64,000 nt of DNA from an uncultured Vicinamibacterales bacterium (GTDB lineage: Bacteria > Acidobacteriota > Vicinamibacteria > Vicinamibacterales > UBA8438). The DNA lies in assembly GCA_958295905.1 (NCBI GenBank), contig OY282382.1, forward strand, positions 4,508,910 through 4,572,909, read 5' to 3'. The number at the start of each line of letters is the position of its first letter. Positions within the stretch are counted from its first letter, which is position 1. A program made the position numbers and the translations under genes. The notes under the pieces were generated by a model. It worked only from the letters and a program-made list of their open reading frames with translations. It did no database searches and was not told where the DNA came from. Of the stretch, positions 35,634 through 44,461 are shown piece by piece.

Positions 35634-37802
35634 CTACTTCGCCAGCGGGTCGGGACGGAGCCGGAACTGCACCACCTTGCTCGGAGTGCCCGCCCCGGTC
35701 TCGGCGTGGAACGGGGCCCGGGTGCTCCAGGTCGCCCAGATGCCCTTGCCCTTCCATCCCGCGTCGGGGTCGTCGATGCGGCCGTCCATCCACTTGGTGT
35801 AGAACCCCAGCGGATACGGCACGCGCAGGACGACCCACTCGCCGTCGCGCAGCGCGAGCAGCCCCTCGGCCGCGTTGCCGGTGTTGATGGGCACGTCTCG
35901 GCCCAGCCCCAGCGTGTCGAACTGGTCGACCCAGGTGTAGTAGCTGCCCTCGACGCTGCCCGACTCGGCGATGCCCTTCATCTGGGGCATCGGCTCCTCG
36001 TACAGGGTCCACCCTTCGGGGCAGTGCTGGCCGGTCGCGTCCGGTCCGTTCAGCGGCCCGGTGCACTTGCCTCGGTCGAAGCTGGCGAGGTGTCCGCTGG
36101 CCAGGGGGGTCCACACGACGCCGTTGCGGTCGACGTCCATCCCGCGCGGCGAGTAGCCGTCCTGCACCTCGGCCCCGGGGTTCTGGAACGGGACCTCGTA
36201 GAACTCGGTCAGGCCCGTCTCGGACGGGTCGTCGCCGGGGGCGAACCGCAGCACCGCGCCCGGCATGCCGAGCGACGATCCCCAGATGCTGCCGTCGACG
36301 GGGTTGTAGGCCACGCCGTAGAAGCCGGAGCGGATGCGGGTGTCCTTCGCGGGGTCGGCGGGTTCGCCGGGCTCGACCCACTCGTCGCGCACGCCGTTGC
36401 CGTTGGTGTCGAGCACGAGCGGGCTCCAGCCCTGCGCCGCCTCTTCGTCACCGGTCTCGAGGAACAGCTTCGTGTTCAGCCACCCGACGACCTGCCCGCC
36501 GCCGCTGGTCCACAGGGTGTCGTTCTCGTCCTCGGCGAAGATCAGGTGGTGGGTGCTGTAGCAGGTGCCGACGAGGGTCATCTCGTCGGTGGCGGGGTCG
36601 TACACCGCGAGATGGCGGTTGGCGCGGGCGTTCGGGAACACGCGGGCGGACGGATGGTCGGACCCCTCCAGGCACATCGGCGGGTTCTCGGGACCGCGCA
36701 CCCGGGAGGTCAGCCAGACGCGGCCGTCCTGGTCGAGCATCGGGTTGTGCACGTTGGACCGGCTGTCCCAGATGGCCTCGTCCCCCCAGTAGGGCGAGGA
36801 CGCGAGGGGCGCTCCCGCGGCCAGCGGGGTGTCCGGGTCGCGCACCGGCACCACGACCTCCCGGATGGAGTTGCTCGCCGGATCGAGCACCGGCACGTAG
36901 TCGGCGCTCGCCTCGAGCGCGCCGTAGATCGGCCCGTTGGCGTTGACGGTCGGGTTGCGCTTGTCGGTCGACGCCTCGTCGTGCAGATAGGCGGTGGGGT
37001 CGGCCCAGTCCCACTGGGTGACGACGACGTTGCGCTCGACCCCTTGGGGCCGCGGCGGCGCCGGCGGCACCTCGCCGGCCATGATGCGGCCGGTCCAGTC
37101 GGCGTACATCTCCAGCGCGCGGCGGCGTCCCATCCGGTCGAGGGCCCCGCTCATGCTGCCCCCGGCCTGGCCGGACTGGATGCGGCGGTCCCACGCCGCC
37201 ACGAGCGAATCGAACTCGCCGAGCTGCGGCGGGATCTCGCGCGTGGCCTTGTTCCCGAGGCCGTGACAGGCGGTGCAGCCGCCCGACTTCAGGCCGCGCA
37301 GCCACGCGGACTGGTTGGGCACGCTCGGCGAAATGCCGTTCCCGTCGGCGCCGGTACCCGGAAACTCTTCGGGCCCCGGCACCTCGAGCAGCGAGTACCA
37401 GTAGCCGGACGGATAGTACTGCGCCGCCGCCTGCTCGTCGGGCGCCGCCACCGCCGTCAGATCGACGCGGGCGCCCGGCGACGCCTGCCGCCGGGGCGAA
37501 TCGACGAGCCCGTAGCCGCGCACCCACACGTCGTAGGTCGCTTCCGGCAGGTCCGGAACGACGTAGCGGCCCTCGTCGTCGGTGACCACGGTACGGTTGA
37601 ACCGCGTCGGCAGGTCCATGGTCTCGGCGATCACCCAGACCCCGGCCTCCGGCCCGTTCGGCCCGGTCACGACGCCGCCGATGTCGTCGTCGTCGATGGC
37701 CACCGCCATCTGCCGGGCGCCCAGTCCCGGCTGCAACGCCAACCCGCAGACGGCCAAGCCGCCCGCGAGCGCTCCGAGAAACGCCATCCTGCTTCTCGTC
37801 AT
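35634..37802 (-). CDS. Exported carboxypeptidase-regulatory-domain / beta-propeller protein with one haem c motif
   Basis: A 722-residue secreted protein. A leader (MTRSRMAFLGALAGGLAVCGLAL) is followed by a CarboxypepD_reg domain (GVVTGPNGPEAGVWVIAET, VVTDDEGRYVVPDLPEATYDVWVRGYG). Next comes a single CTACHG haem-binding-type motif (GGCTACHGLGNKATREIP), then a long region of Vgb/NHL-like propeller strands. Examples are VWLTSRVRG, IWGSSLGMPGAVLRFAPGD, NGVVWTPLASGHLASFDRGKCTGPLNGP. Probably a periplasmic redox or binding protein; a virginiamycin-lyase-like annotation would overstate function. ATG 37802 has AGGGAGAAG upstream. Confidence 0.85.
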   Translation of the reverse strand: MTRSRMAFLGALAGGLAVCGLALQPGLGARQMAVAIDDDDIGGVVTGPNGPEAGVWVIAETMDLPTRFNRTVVTDDEGRYVVPDLPEATYDVWVRGYGLVDSPRRQASPGARVDLTAVAAPDEQAAAQYYPSGYWYSLLEVPGPEEFPGTGADGNGISPSVPNQSAWLRGLKSGGCTACHGLGNKATREIPPQLGEFDSLVAAWDRRIQSGQAGGSMSGALDRMGRRRALEMYADWTGRIMAGEVPPAPPRPQGVERNVVVTQWDWADPTAYLHDEASTDKRNPTVNANGPIYGALEASADYVPVLDPASNSIREVVVPVRDPDTPLAAGAPLASSPYWGDEAIWDSRSNVHNPMLDQDGRVWLTSRVRGPENPPMCLEGSDHPSARVFPNARANRHLAVYDPATDEMTLVGTCYSTHHLIFAEDENDTLWTSGGGQVVGWLNTKLFLETGDEEAAQGWSPLVLDTNGNGVRDEWVEPGEPADPAKDTRIRSGFYGVAYNPVDGSIWGSSLGMPGAVLRFAPGDDPSETGLTEFYEVPFQNPGAEVQDGYSPRGMDVDRNGVVWTPLASGHLASFDRGKCTGPLNGPDATGQHCPEGWTLYEEPMPQMKGIAESGSVEGSYYTWVDQFDTLGLGRDVPINTGNAAEGLLALRDGEWVVLRVPYPLGFYTKWMDGRIDDPDAGWKGKGIWATWSTRAPFHAETGAGTPSKVVQFRLRPDPLAK

Positions 37803-38178
37803 CTTCTCTTCTCCCTGATTTCGCCGCTCTCTTGAACGCCGGCAAACGCCGGCGCCCGAACGGGTCGTCCATGGGCGACCCGGGCAGGCCCGCAGCGTTC
37901 GACCGGCGACGCATTCCGCGTGGACCGCGTTGCTCCCCGGACCCGGCTCGCTCCGCGGCCGCCCATGTCCAATCCGGGCATCGCAGGCCGCAACCCCCGC
38001 CACCGGCGGTCCGGTTCCCCGCGTCGGACGCCGTCGCCGTCCGTGCCCGTACGCCACGATTTCGACACGGACATGCCACAATGTCAACCGTCCCTTGGAG
38101 TCCCGGACGATCGAGCCGTCCGGGACGGGAGCAGAGGTCCGCCCGACGCGCCGGCATGATGCTCGGGTCGAGGAGCCC
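37803..38178. other. Divergent intergenic region
   Basis: About 375 bases between the minus-strand propeller gene and the plus-strand TPR gene. A hairpin CGGGTCG...CGACCCG occurs near 37860. The stretch 37891-37935 resembles 47944-47984, upstream of the TonB receptor (roughly 33 of 40 positions). No gene or clear promoter was recognised. Confidence 0.4.
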
Positions 38179-39021
38179 GTGACCGGAGTCCCGCTGCACG
38201 CGACCGGCGACCCTTCCCGCGCGGAATGCGTCACGCCGCAGACCGCATCGGGTCCGCGGCTGCCCGTACCCCGGAGGCGCCTTCGCGGCACCGGACCACG
38301 CGGGCGCCCCGCACCCGCCGGTCTCGGCGTTGCCCGCGTTCTCGCCACGGGCTCGTGGCTTGCCGTCGCGGCGGCGCTGGCGGCCCTGGCCGGATGCCAG
38401 ACGGAATCCTGGGAGCAGCACATGGATGCGGCCGCCTTCGCCTACCAGGACGGCCGGACCGGAGAGGCGGAGTCGTTCTTTCTCCTGGCCGCGCAGCTCG
38501 CCGAGGAGTTCGAGGACACCGACCCCCGGCGGGCCCTGACCCTCGGCAACCTCGCGGACCTGTACCGCTCGCAGGCCCGCGACGAGGAAGCCGAGGCGGC
38601 GTACCTGGAATCGCTGGCGCTGCTCGAAGGGATCGACGGACCGGATTCGCCGCGGGTGGCCCGGTTCGCGGCCGACGTCGCGGTGTTCTATACCGCCCTG
38701 GGCCGCGTCGAGGAAGCGGAGCCGCTCTACCGGCGGGCGCTGGAGGCGCTCGAGTGGACGCACGGGTTCTATCACGACGACGTGCTGGAGCTGCGGACGA
38801 TGCTGGCCGGCTTCCTGCTGCAGCAGGCGCGGTACGCGGAGGCGGAGCCGCTCTATCTCGAAGTGCTCGCGATTCTGCTCGACGCGCCCGATCCGGATCG
38901 GGACCTGGACCGGGTGCTGACCGTGCTCGACGAATACGCCGCCCTGCTGCGCGCCACCGGCCGGGGGGATGAGGCGGCGGCGGCGGAAGCCCGCGCGCGC
39001 GCCATCCGGGCCCGGTTCTGA
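38179..39021 (+). CDS. TPR lipoprotein (start uncertain)
   Basis: A protein of 200-280 residues. The core is a lipoprotein-like leader (WLAVAAALAALAGCQ) followed by four TPR-type units: AFAYQDGRTGEAESFFLLAAQLAEEF, LGNLADLYRSQARDEEAEAAYLESLALLE, FYTALGRVEEAEPLYRRALEALE, LLQQARYAEAEPLYLEVLAILL. Likely an anchored scaffold of unknown partner. GTG 38179 follows GAGGAG but leaves about 70 residues before the lipobox cysteine. No ATG exists nearer in frame, so the true start may be a downstream GTG/TTG. Confidence 0.7.
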   Translation: MTGVPLHATGDPSRAECVTPQTASGPRLPVPRRRLRGTGPRGRPAPAGLGVARVLATGSWLAVAAALAALAGCQTESWEQHMDAAAFAYQDGRTGEAESFFLLAAQLAEEFEDTDPRRALTLGNLADLYRSQARDEEAEAAYLESLALLEGIDGPDSPRVARFAADVAVFYTALGRVEEAEPLYRRALEALEWTHGFYHDDVLELRTMLAGFLLQQARYAEAEPLYLEVLAILLDAPDPDRDLDRVLTVLDEYAALLRATGRGDEAAAAEARARAIRARF

Positions 39022-39086
39022 CCGCGCATGAACGACGCAACACCGACCGGGCCCGCGGGTGCGGGCCGCGGGACGACGAGGACATC

Positions 39087-40145
39087 ATGAAACAGACGAT
39101 CGCTCTGGTATCGGGACTGCTGCTGTCGGCCGGCCCCGCCCACCTGGAGGCGGCCACCGTCACCACCGTCATCGGCAACGGCGCGGCGGGGCTCTCCGAC
39201 GCGCAGGTCGCCAATCCCTACGGCGTCGTCGTCGGCCCCGACGGCGCGCTGTACTTCTGCGACCTCGACAACCAGCGCATCCGACGGCTGGACCGCGGGA
39301 CGGGCGCGACGACGACCATCGCCGGGAACGGCGAGCGGGGCTACCACGGCGACGGCGGCCCCGCCACCGAGGCCGCCCTGAACATGCCGCACGAGATCCA
39401 GTTCGACGCCGAGGGCCATCTCTACATCGTCGAACGCGACAGCCACGCGGTGCGCCGGGTGGACGCGGTCACCGGCGTCATCTCCACCGTCGCCGGCACC
39501 GGCGAGGCCGGCTTCTCGGGCGACGGCGGCCCGGCCGTGGAGGCGATGCTCAGGCGTCCCCACAGCATCGCCTTCGACCCCGACGGCCGGCTTCTGATCT
39601 GCGACATCGGGAACCACCGCATCCGCCGCGTCGACCCCGCCACCGGCCTCATCGAAACCTGGGCGGGCACCGGCGCCCGCGAGCCGACGCCCGACGGGGC
39701 CCCCCTCGCGGGCACGCCCCTCAACGGCCCGCGGGCCATGGCCGGCGACCCCGCCGGCAACCTCTACCTGGCCCTGCGCGAGGGCAACGCCATCTACCGG
39801 ATCGACTTGGCGGCCGAGACCATCCACCACGTCGCGGGCACCGGCGGGCAGGGCTACACCGGCGACGGCGGCCCCGCCGCCATGGCGACGCTGGCCGGCC
39901 CCAAAGGGCTCGCCTTCGCCGAGGGCCGGCTCTACATCGCCGACACCGAGAACCACGTCATCCGGATGGTCGACACCGCCACCGGGGTGATCTCCACCGT
40001 GCTCGGCGACGGCACGCGCGGAGACGGCCCGGAAGACGATCCCCTGCGCTGCCGCCTGGCGAGGCCGCACGGCATCTTCTACGAGCCCGGCCGCGGGCTC
40101 TATGTCGGCGACAGCGAGGCCCACCGCATCCGGCTGCTGGAGTAG
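39087..40145 (+). CDS. Exported NHL-repeat beta-propeller protein
   Basis: A 352-residue protein. A signal peptide (MKQTIALVSGLLLSAGPAHLEA) precedes six NHL-type repeats with alternating 'GYHGDGGPATEAALNMPHEI' and 'DRNNHRIRRVD' style segments: GAAGLSDAQVANPYGV, LYIVERDSHAVRRVDAVTGV, LLICDIGNHRIRRVDPATGL, LYIADTENHVIRMVDTATGV. It would form a six-bladed propeller in the periplasm; the ligand is unknown. ATG 39087 follows GACGAGGAC. Confidence 0.9.
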   Translation: MKQTIALVSGLLLSAGPAHLEAATVTTVIGNGAAGLSDAQVANPYGVVVGPDGALYFCDLDNQRIRRLDRGTGATTTIAGNGERGYHGDGGPATEAALNMPHEIQFDAEGHLYIVERDSHAVRRVDAVTGVISTVAGTGEAGFSGDGGPAVEAMLRRPHSIAFDPDGRLLICDIGNHRIRRVDPATGLIETWAGTGAREPTPDGAPLAGTPLNGPRAMAGDPAGNLYLALREGNAIYRIDLAAETIHHVAGTGGQGYTGDGGPAAMATLAGPKGLAFAEGRLYIADTENHVIRMVDTATGVISTVLGDGTRGDGPEDDPLRCRLARPHGIFYEPGRGLYVGDSEAHRIRLLE

Positions 40146-40285
40146 CCGGCGGCGGCGAAATCAGGCGGCGAGTGCGAGCGGGCGCCGGCCGGGGTCATTT
40201 CGCCGGCGGCGGGGTCGTACGGCCCGAGACAGCCGTCGGCGCGGCGCGGGATTGTCCTGCTCAGGCAGTAGCAGGAGGCACGAAG

Positions 40286-40839
40286 ATGGAGATGCCGTTC
40301 TTGCGCGCGGGCGCGCTCGCCGCCGCCGTCCTGGCCACGGCGAACTGCGCGACCCTCTACGTGAACGGGACCACGCAGCGCATCGAGGTCACTTCCACGC
40401 CGCCGGGCGCCGAGGTGTTCCTCGACGGCGAGCCGGTGGGCACGACTCCGGCGGAGGTCGTCGTGAGCCGCCGCAACCGTGACCGGGTGATTCACATCGA
40501 AAAGGAGGGGTCAGGCGGCACAGGCGGGAGCTCCGACGCGGAACGAGCTGGTGGATCCTGCCGAACGCCGCGACCGGAGTCGCCCTGGGCTTGGCGGCCG
40601 GGGTCGGGTTGGGCGGCGAGGGCGGTGTGAACCCCTGGGCCGCCCTGTTGGCGGGCTTGGCGCCGATGGCCGTGGACTTCGCCACCGGCGCCGCGCGCAC
40701 GTACCGCCCCGGCCGCATCGACGCCGCCCTGGCCCCCGCCCGCACGCGCCGGATGGAGGTGCCGGAGCATATGCTGCGCAGGGACCCGCGCCGGTCGCCG
40801 GCCCGCAGGCCCGCGCCGACGGTCGCCCCGCAGCCGTAA
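40286..40839 (+). pseudogene. PEGA-domain lipoprotein, disrupted by a single-base deletion
   Basis: The gene starts MEMPFLRAGALAAAVLATANCATL (lipobox-like ATANC). A PEGA domain follows (IEVTSTPPGAEVFLDGEPVGTTPAEVVVSRRNRDRVIHIEKEG). At 40511 the frame breaks: continuing gives an unrelated tail and a stop at 40628-40630. Restoring one base makes GFRRHRREL and runs into the next frame: RGTSWWILPNAATGVALGLAAG, MAVDFATGAARTYRP, to the stop at 40837-40839. That tail is the standard C-terminus of this lipoprotein type. So a 1-base loss, real or from sequencing, splits the gene. Confidence 0.8.
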
Positions 40840-40930
40840 CCGGGAGCCGGACGCGGGGCCTGCGTCGGCAACGGCGCGGCCCGCCGCGTCCGAGGCGGAC
40901 CAGACCGGCGCTTGAAACTTGTATACAATT

Positions 40931-40948
40931 TATGCATATTCATGCATA
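40931..40948. promoter_or_regulatory. Palindromic operator-like site over the orphan vapB start
   Basis: TATGCAT (40931-40937) and ATGCATA (40942-40948) form a perfect 7-base inverted repeat with spacer ATTC. The ATG of the antitoxin gene is the start of the right arm. This arrangement suits autorepression by an antitoxin. Confidence 0.5.
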
Positions 40949-41133
40949 TAAGGACGACCCTGAACATCGACGATGATCTGATTCGGGAAGCCTCGCGACT
41001 GACCGGTCTTCAAGAGAAGACCGCACTCGTGCACCGCGGGCTCGAAGCGCTGATCGCCCGCGAGAGCGCGCGCCGCCTGGCCGCTCTGGGGGGGAGCGAG
41101 AAGGAACTTCGCCCCATCCCGCGGCGCCGATGA
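40942..41133 (+). CDS. Orphan VapB-type (DUF2191) antitoxin
   Basis: A 63-residue protein reading MHIRTTLNIDDDLIREASRL, TGLQEKTALVHRGLEALIA. This is the ribbon-helix-helix antitoxin pattern of the VapB/DUF2191 group. It has no toxin gene after it: the next 130 bases contain no PIN-domain coding sequence, and the ASL-like gene follows. The AT-rich promoter/operator (GTATACAATTTATGCAT) contrasts with the surrounding GC. Probably a remnant of a lost module or a trans-acting regulator. Confidence 0.8.
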   Translation: MHIRTTLNIDDDLIREASRLTGLQEKTALVHRGLEALIARESARRLAALGGSEKELRPIPRRR

Positions 41134-41264
41134 CATCTGCTTGATCGGGCGCGCGCGACGCTCGGGAGACACGCAACGTTCATCGATTCTCAAGAAATTG
41201 ATGCCGCATCGCGAAACCGACAAGCCGCGGCTCGACGGCAGGAACCCGGACAAGGAGGAACGCG

Positions 41265-42752
41265 ATGTCACGTGGTCAACTCGCGGCGGTGGTAACACTT
41301 GGAATCGGCCTCGGGCCCGGCGCCGCCCCGGCGTTCGCGCAGCCCGCGCATGACGACTTTCACCATCTGGGCGAGATCAACAAGGCGTCCATCGTCATGC
41401 TGAGCGAGGTCGGCCTGGTTCCCGGACCGATGGCGTCGGCGATTGCCGCCGGCATCGCCGCGGTGCTCGCCGAGCAGGCCGAGCCCGGTGCCCCGCGCTC
41501 GTCCGACTACCTCGACTTCGAGGCGCTTCTCGTCGACGTCGCGGGCCGGGACGCGTCGCGGCTCCATACCGGCCGCAGCCGCCAGGACATCGGGTCGACC
41601 TTCCGGCGCCTCGGCATTCGCGAGGCGCTGCTCGACGCCTACGAGGCCCTGCTCGCGCCGCGCGACGCGCTGCTGACCTTGGCCGCACAGCACACCGGGA
41701 CGATCATCCCCGCCTACACCCACGGGGTGCAGGCCCAGCCGACGTCGCTGGCCCATTATCTGCTGGCCTTCGCCGCCGCCCTCGACCGCGACGCCGAGCG
41801 TCTGGAGGAAACCTTCGCCCGGGTAAACCGCAGCCCCCTCGGCGCCGCCGCCCTCGCCACCTCCGGGTTCCCCCTCGACCGCGGCCGCCTCGCCGCGCTG
41901 CTCGGGTTCGACGGCGTGGTCGAGAACGCCTACGACGCCAACCACGTCTCCACCGTCGATTCGAAGACGGAGGTCGCGTCGACCCTCGCGATCTCCGCCC
42001 TGTCGATCGGCCAGCTCGTCGAGGACGTGCACATCCAGTATCACGACCCCGCGCCGTGGCTGCTGCTCGACCGGTCGCTCACCGGGGTCAGCAGCATCAT
42101 GCCGCAGAAGCGGAACCCGGGAATCCTCGCCCAGCTCCGAAGGCTGGCCAGCACCGTGATCGGCGATGCGCAGACGGTGTTCCTCGCCGCCCACAACACC
42201 TCGACGGGCATGGCCGACTACCGCAGCACCGACCAGCTCCTGGAGACCGCCGCCAAGGCCGCGCAAATGTACCGCGTCTACGCGGACGTCGTGAACGGGC
42301 TGCGGGTCGACCCGGCGCGGTCGCTCGCGGAGGTCGACGCCGACTACGCCACGATGACCGAGGTCGCCGACACCCTGCTGCGCCATGCCGACGTGCCGTT
42401 CCGGGTCGGCCATCACTACGCGTCTGAGATCACGGAGTACGGCCGCGCCCGCGGGAAGCGGCCCAAGGATCTCACCGCCGACGAGCTCCGCCACCTGTAC
42501 GACGAAGCCTACGGCGAGCCGCTGCCGGTCGACGTGGCGCTGATACAGGCGGCTCTCGACCCCGAACAGATGGTGGCGGGCCGGCGCGGCCTCGGCGGCC
42601 CGCAGGCGGCCGAGGTGACGCGCATGCTTCAGGCGGGCCGCGAGCGCACGGAAGCGGGCCGGCGCTGGCTGCGCGATACACGCGCACGCCTTGCGGCAGC
42701 GCAGTCCGCGCTCCGGTCGGCGTTCACGCAGTTGATGGAGGCGGCGCGCTGA
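41265..42752 (+). CDS. Exported argininosuccinate-lyase-like enzyme (fumarase/aspartase superfamily)
   Basis: A 495-residue protein. The superfamily signature is SSIMPQKRNPG at about residue 281. N-terminal ASL-type segments are HTGRSRQDIGSTFRRL and QAQPTSLAHYLLAFAAALDRDAERL. DRSLTGVSSIMPQKRNP and NTSTGMADYRSTDQLLETA are typical of the argininosuccinate lyase branch. Unusually it opens with MSRGQLAAVVTLGIGLGPGAAPAFAQ, a signal peptide, so it is likely periplasmic rather than part of arginine biosynthesis. AAGGAGG precedes ATG 41265. The real substrate is unknown; a C-N or C-O lyase acting on an exported metabolite is possible. Confidence 0.85.
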   Translation: MSRGQLAAVVTLGIGLGPGAAPAFAQPAHDDFHHLGEINKASIVMLSEVGLVPGPMASAIAAGIAAVLAEQAEPGAPRSSDYLDFEALLVDVAGRDASRLHTGRSRQDIGSTFRRLGIREALLDAYEALLAPRDALLTLAAQHTGTIIPAYTHGVQAQPTSLAHYLLAFAAALDRDAERLEETFARVNRSPLGAAALATSGFPLDRGRLAALLGFDGVVENAYDANHVSTVDSKTEVASTLAISALSIGQLVEDVHIQYHDPAPWLLLDRSLTGVSSIMPQKRNPGILAQLRRLASTVIGDAQTVFLAAHNTSTGMADYRSTDQLLETAAKAAQMYRVYADVVNGLRVDPARSLAEVDADYATMTEVADTLLRHADVPFRVGHHYASEITEYGRARGKRPKDLTADELRHLYDEAYGEPLPVDVALIQAALDPEQMVAGRRGLGGPQAAEVTRMLQAGRERTEAGRRWLRDTRARLAAAQSALRSAFTQLMEAAR

Positions 42753-43396
42753 CGATCCGTGGTCCGCGCCGAGACAGGGTGCGCATGGCCGTTCATGCGC
42801 CGGAACGCAGCACCCCCTGCTGGAAGGCCTTCACTTCACCCAACCCGGCCAACGACTTCGCCAACAGGAAGTAGTTGGCCGGATCCAGGAGGCGGCGGAA
42901 CGAGGCTTGCACTTGCGCGAGGGGAATTCGTTCCAGAGGCTTTTGAACGTTCATCCCGACAGGCTCAACGCACCGGTACTGCGCCTGTTTACGTTCTTCA
43001 CGCGTGAGCAGCGTCGGGGAAAAGGTCATCCGGTTTCGTCCCGATCGACCCGCGCTCGACGTCCGGCAGATTCAACCGGGCCGCGCCGCGGAAGAACCTG
43101 CCGCGCTCCCCCCCTGGAGAAGTCGTATTCGGGTCTCATTGCTTCGACTCGTACTGCCGGCGCTCGCGTTTCCCCGCCCGTCGCGCAGAAATGATGCGAA
43201 CGTCGGCGGCATCGACGCCGACCTCAAGATACGTGTGAACGACTACCACGAGCGTCCCGTTCGCGGCTTGACCCAAGGTCAACCAGCGTTCCTCGGTCGC
43301 GCCGTGGTTCCCCGTCCGGAACCGACAGGGCGGACGGGTCGTTGAGGACGGTGGCCGCGGGAGCGAACGTGACGCCCGTGCTTGTCTCCCCCCTCT
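42753..43396. other. Intergenic region with a possible short minus-strand fragment
   Basis: About 640 bases. On the minus strand 42793-43029 could encode 78 residues ending LAKSLAGLGEVKAFQQGVLRS. It has no recognisable family and may be a relic. The base composition looks lower in GC than neighbours. I see no RNA gene or repeat. Confidence 0.3.
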
Positions 43397-44461
43397 CTAC
43401 CTGGGCATCTTGACCTGCAGCCGCTCGTACATGCGGACCACCGCGCGCGGGTCGACCCGCGCCGCCGCCGGGCCATAGTGCTCGATGTGGGCGCTGAGGT
43501 CCACGCGCCGGGCCGCGCTCCGGGCGGAGACGCCCTCGGCGTACAGGTCGTTCACCTGGCGGTTCAGGTCGCGGAGGTACGCCTGCAGGTGGTCGATCTG
43601 CCCGCGCTCGGTGAACGGCGTGCCGTGGCCGGGCACCATGACGTCGAACTCCAGCGCCTTCAGCCGGTCGAGCGACGCCGGCCACTCGTCGACGAAGCCG
43701 TCGCCCATGTACGGCAGGCCGTGGCCGCCGGGGCGCCCGACGAAGAAGTCGCCGGTGAACACGATGCGCTCCTCGGGCAGGAACACCAGGGTGTCGCCGC
43801 CGGTGTGGCCGCGCCCGGGGAAGTGGAGCTGCACCTCGCGGCCGCCCTTGACGAGCGTCATGGTGTCGCTGTAAGTCAGGTTCGGCGGGGTCGGCGCCGT
43901 CTCCTGCAGCGCCTCCCAGTGCGCCTCCTGGATGCGGAGCTGGGTCTCCAGCCGGGCCCGCTCGGACGCATCTTCGGTGGCTGCGATCTGCGCCTTCCGC
44001 TGCTCGATCTGGTCCGGAATCACCTGCGTGAACGAACGGTTGGTGCGCTGGCTGAGCACGTCGGACGACAGCATCGTGCGCACGAAGTCGTGGCCGATGA
44101 TCTCCACGTCGTCGCCGAAAATCTGGTTCCCGTGCGCATGATCGAAGTGGTAGTGGCTGTTGAAGACGTAGCGGATGGGCTTGTCGGTGAGGGTCGCGAC
44201 GCCCTCGACGAGCCCCCGCGCGGCGGCGGGGGTCACCGACGTGTCGACGAGCATCACGTGGTCGTCGTTGATGATGACGAGCGAGTTGCTCATGACCGTC
44301 ATCGACCCGGTGCCGATCGCGAACCAGACCCCGTCGGCCAGTTCCTCGAACCGGTGGCTCGGACTGCCGTCGGGGCTCTGCAGGACGGCGCCGCGGGTCT
44401 GCCACTGGGCCGCGAACACGGCCAGGGCGCCGATGGAGAGGGTCATCAGGAATCGTTTCAT
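43397..44461 (-). CDS. Exported MBL-fold metallo-hydrolase
   Basis: A 354-residue metallo-beta-lactamase-fold enzyme with a signal peptide (MKRFLMTLSIGALAVFAAQWQTRG). The zinc motif NSHYHFDHAHG gives H103, H105, D107, H108. Further ligands are at GRGHTGGDTLVFLPEERIVFTGDFF and VMVPGHGTPF. It ends with a helical C-terminus. The fold is certain, the substrate is not. Its ATG overlaps the stop of the upstream gene (ATGA at 44458-44461), implying a functional partnership with that unknown protein. Confidence 0.9.
   Translation of the reverse strand: MKRFLMTLSIGALAVFAAQWQTRGAVLQSPDGSPSHRFEELADGVWFAIGTGSMTVMSNSLVIINDDHVMLVDTSVTPAAARGLVEGVATLTDKPIRYVFNSHYHFDHAHGNQIFGDDVEIIGHDFVRTMLSSDVLSQRTNRSFTQVIPDQIEQRKAQIAATEDASERARLETQLRIQEAHWEALQETAPTPPNLTYSDTMTLVKGGREVQLHFPGRGHTGGDTLVFLPEERIVFTGDFFVGRPGGHGLPYMGDGFVDEWPASLDRLKALEFDVMVPGHGTPFTERGQIDHLQAYLRDLNRQVNDLYAEGVSARSAARRVDLSAHIEHYGPAAARVDPRAVVRMYERLQVKMPR

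Noticed and set aside
42793..43029. 78-residue minus-strand open frame as a gene
   Set aside because: No recognisable family, no ribosome site, no neighbour support. Kept only as a possible relic.
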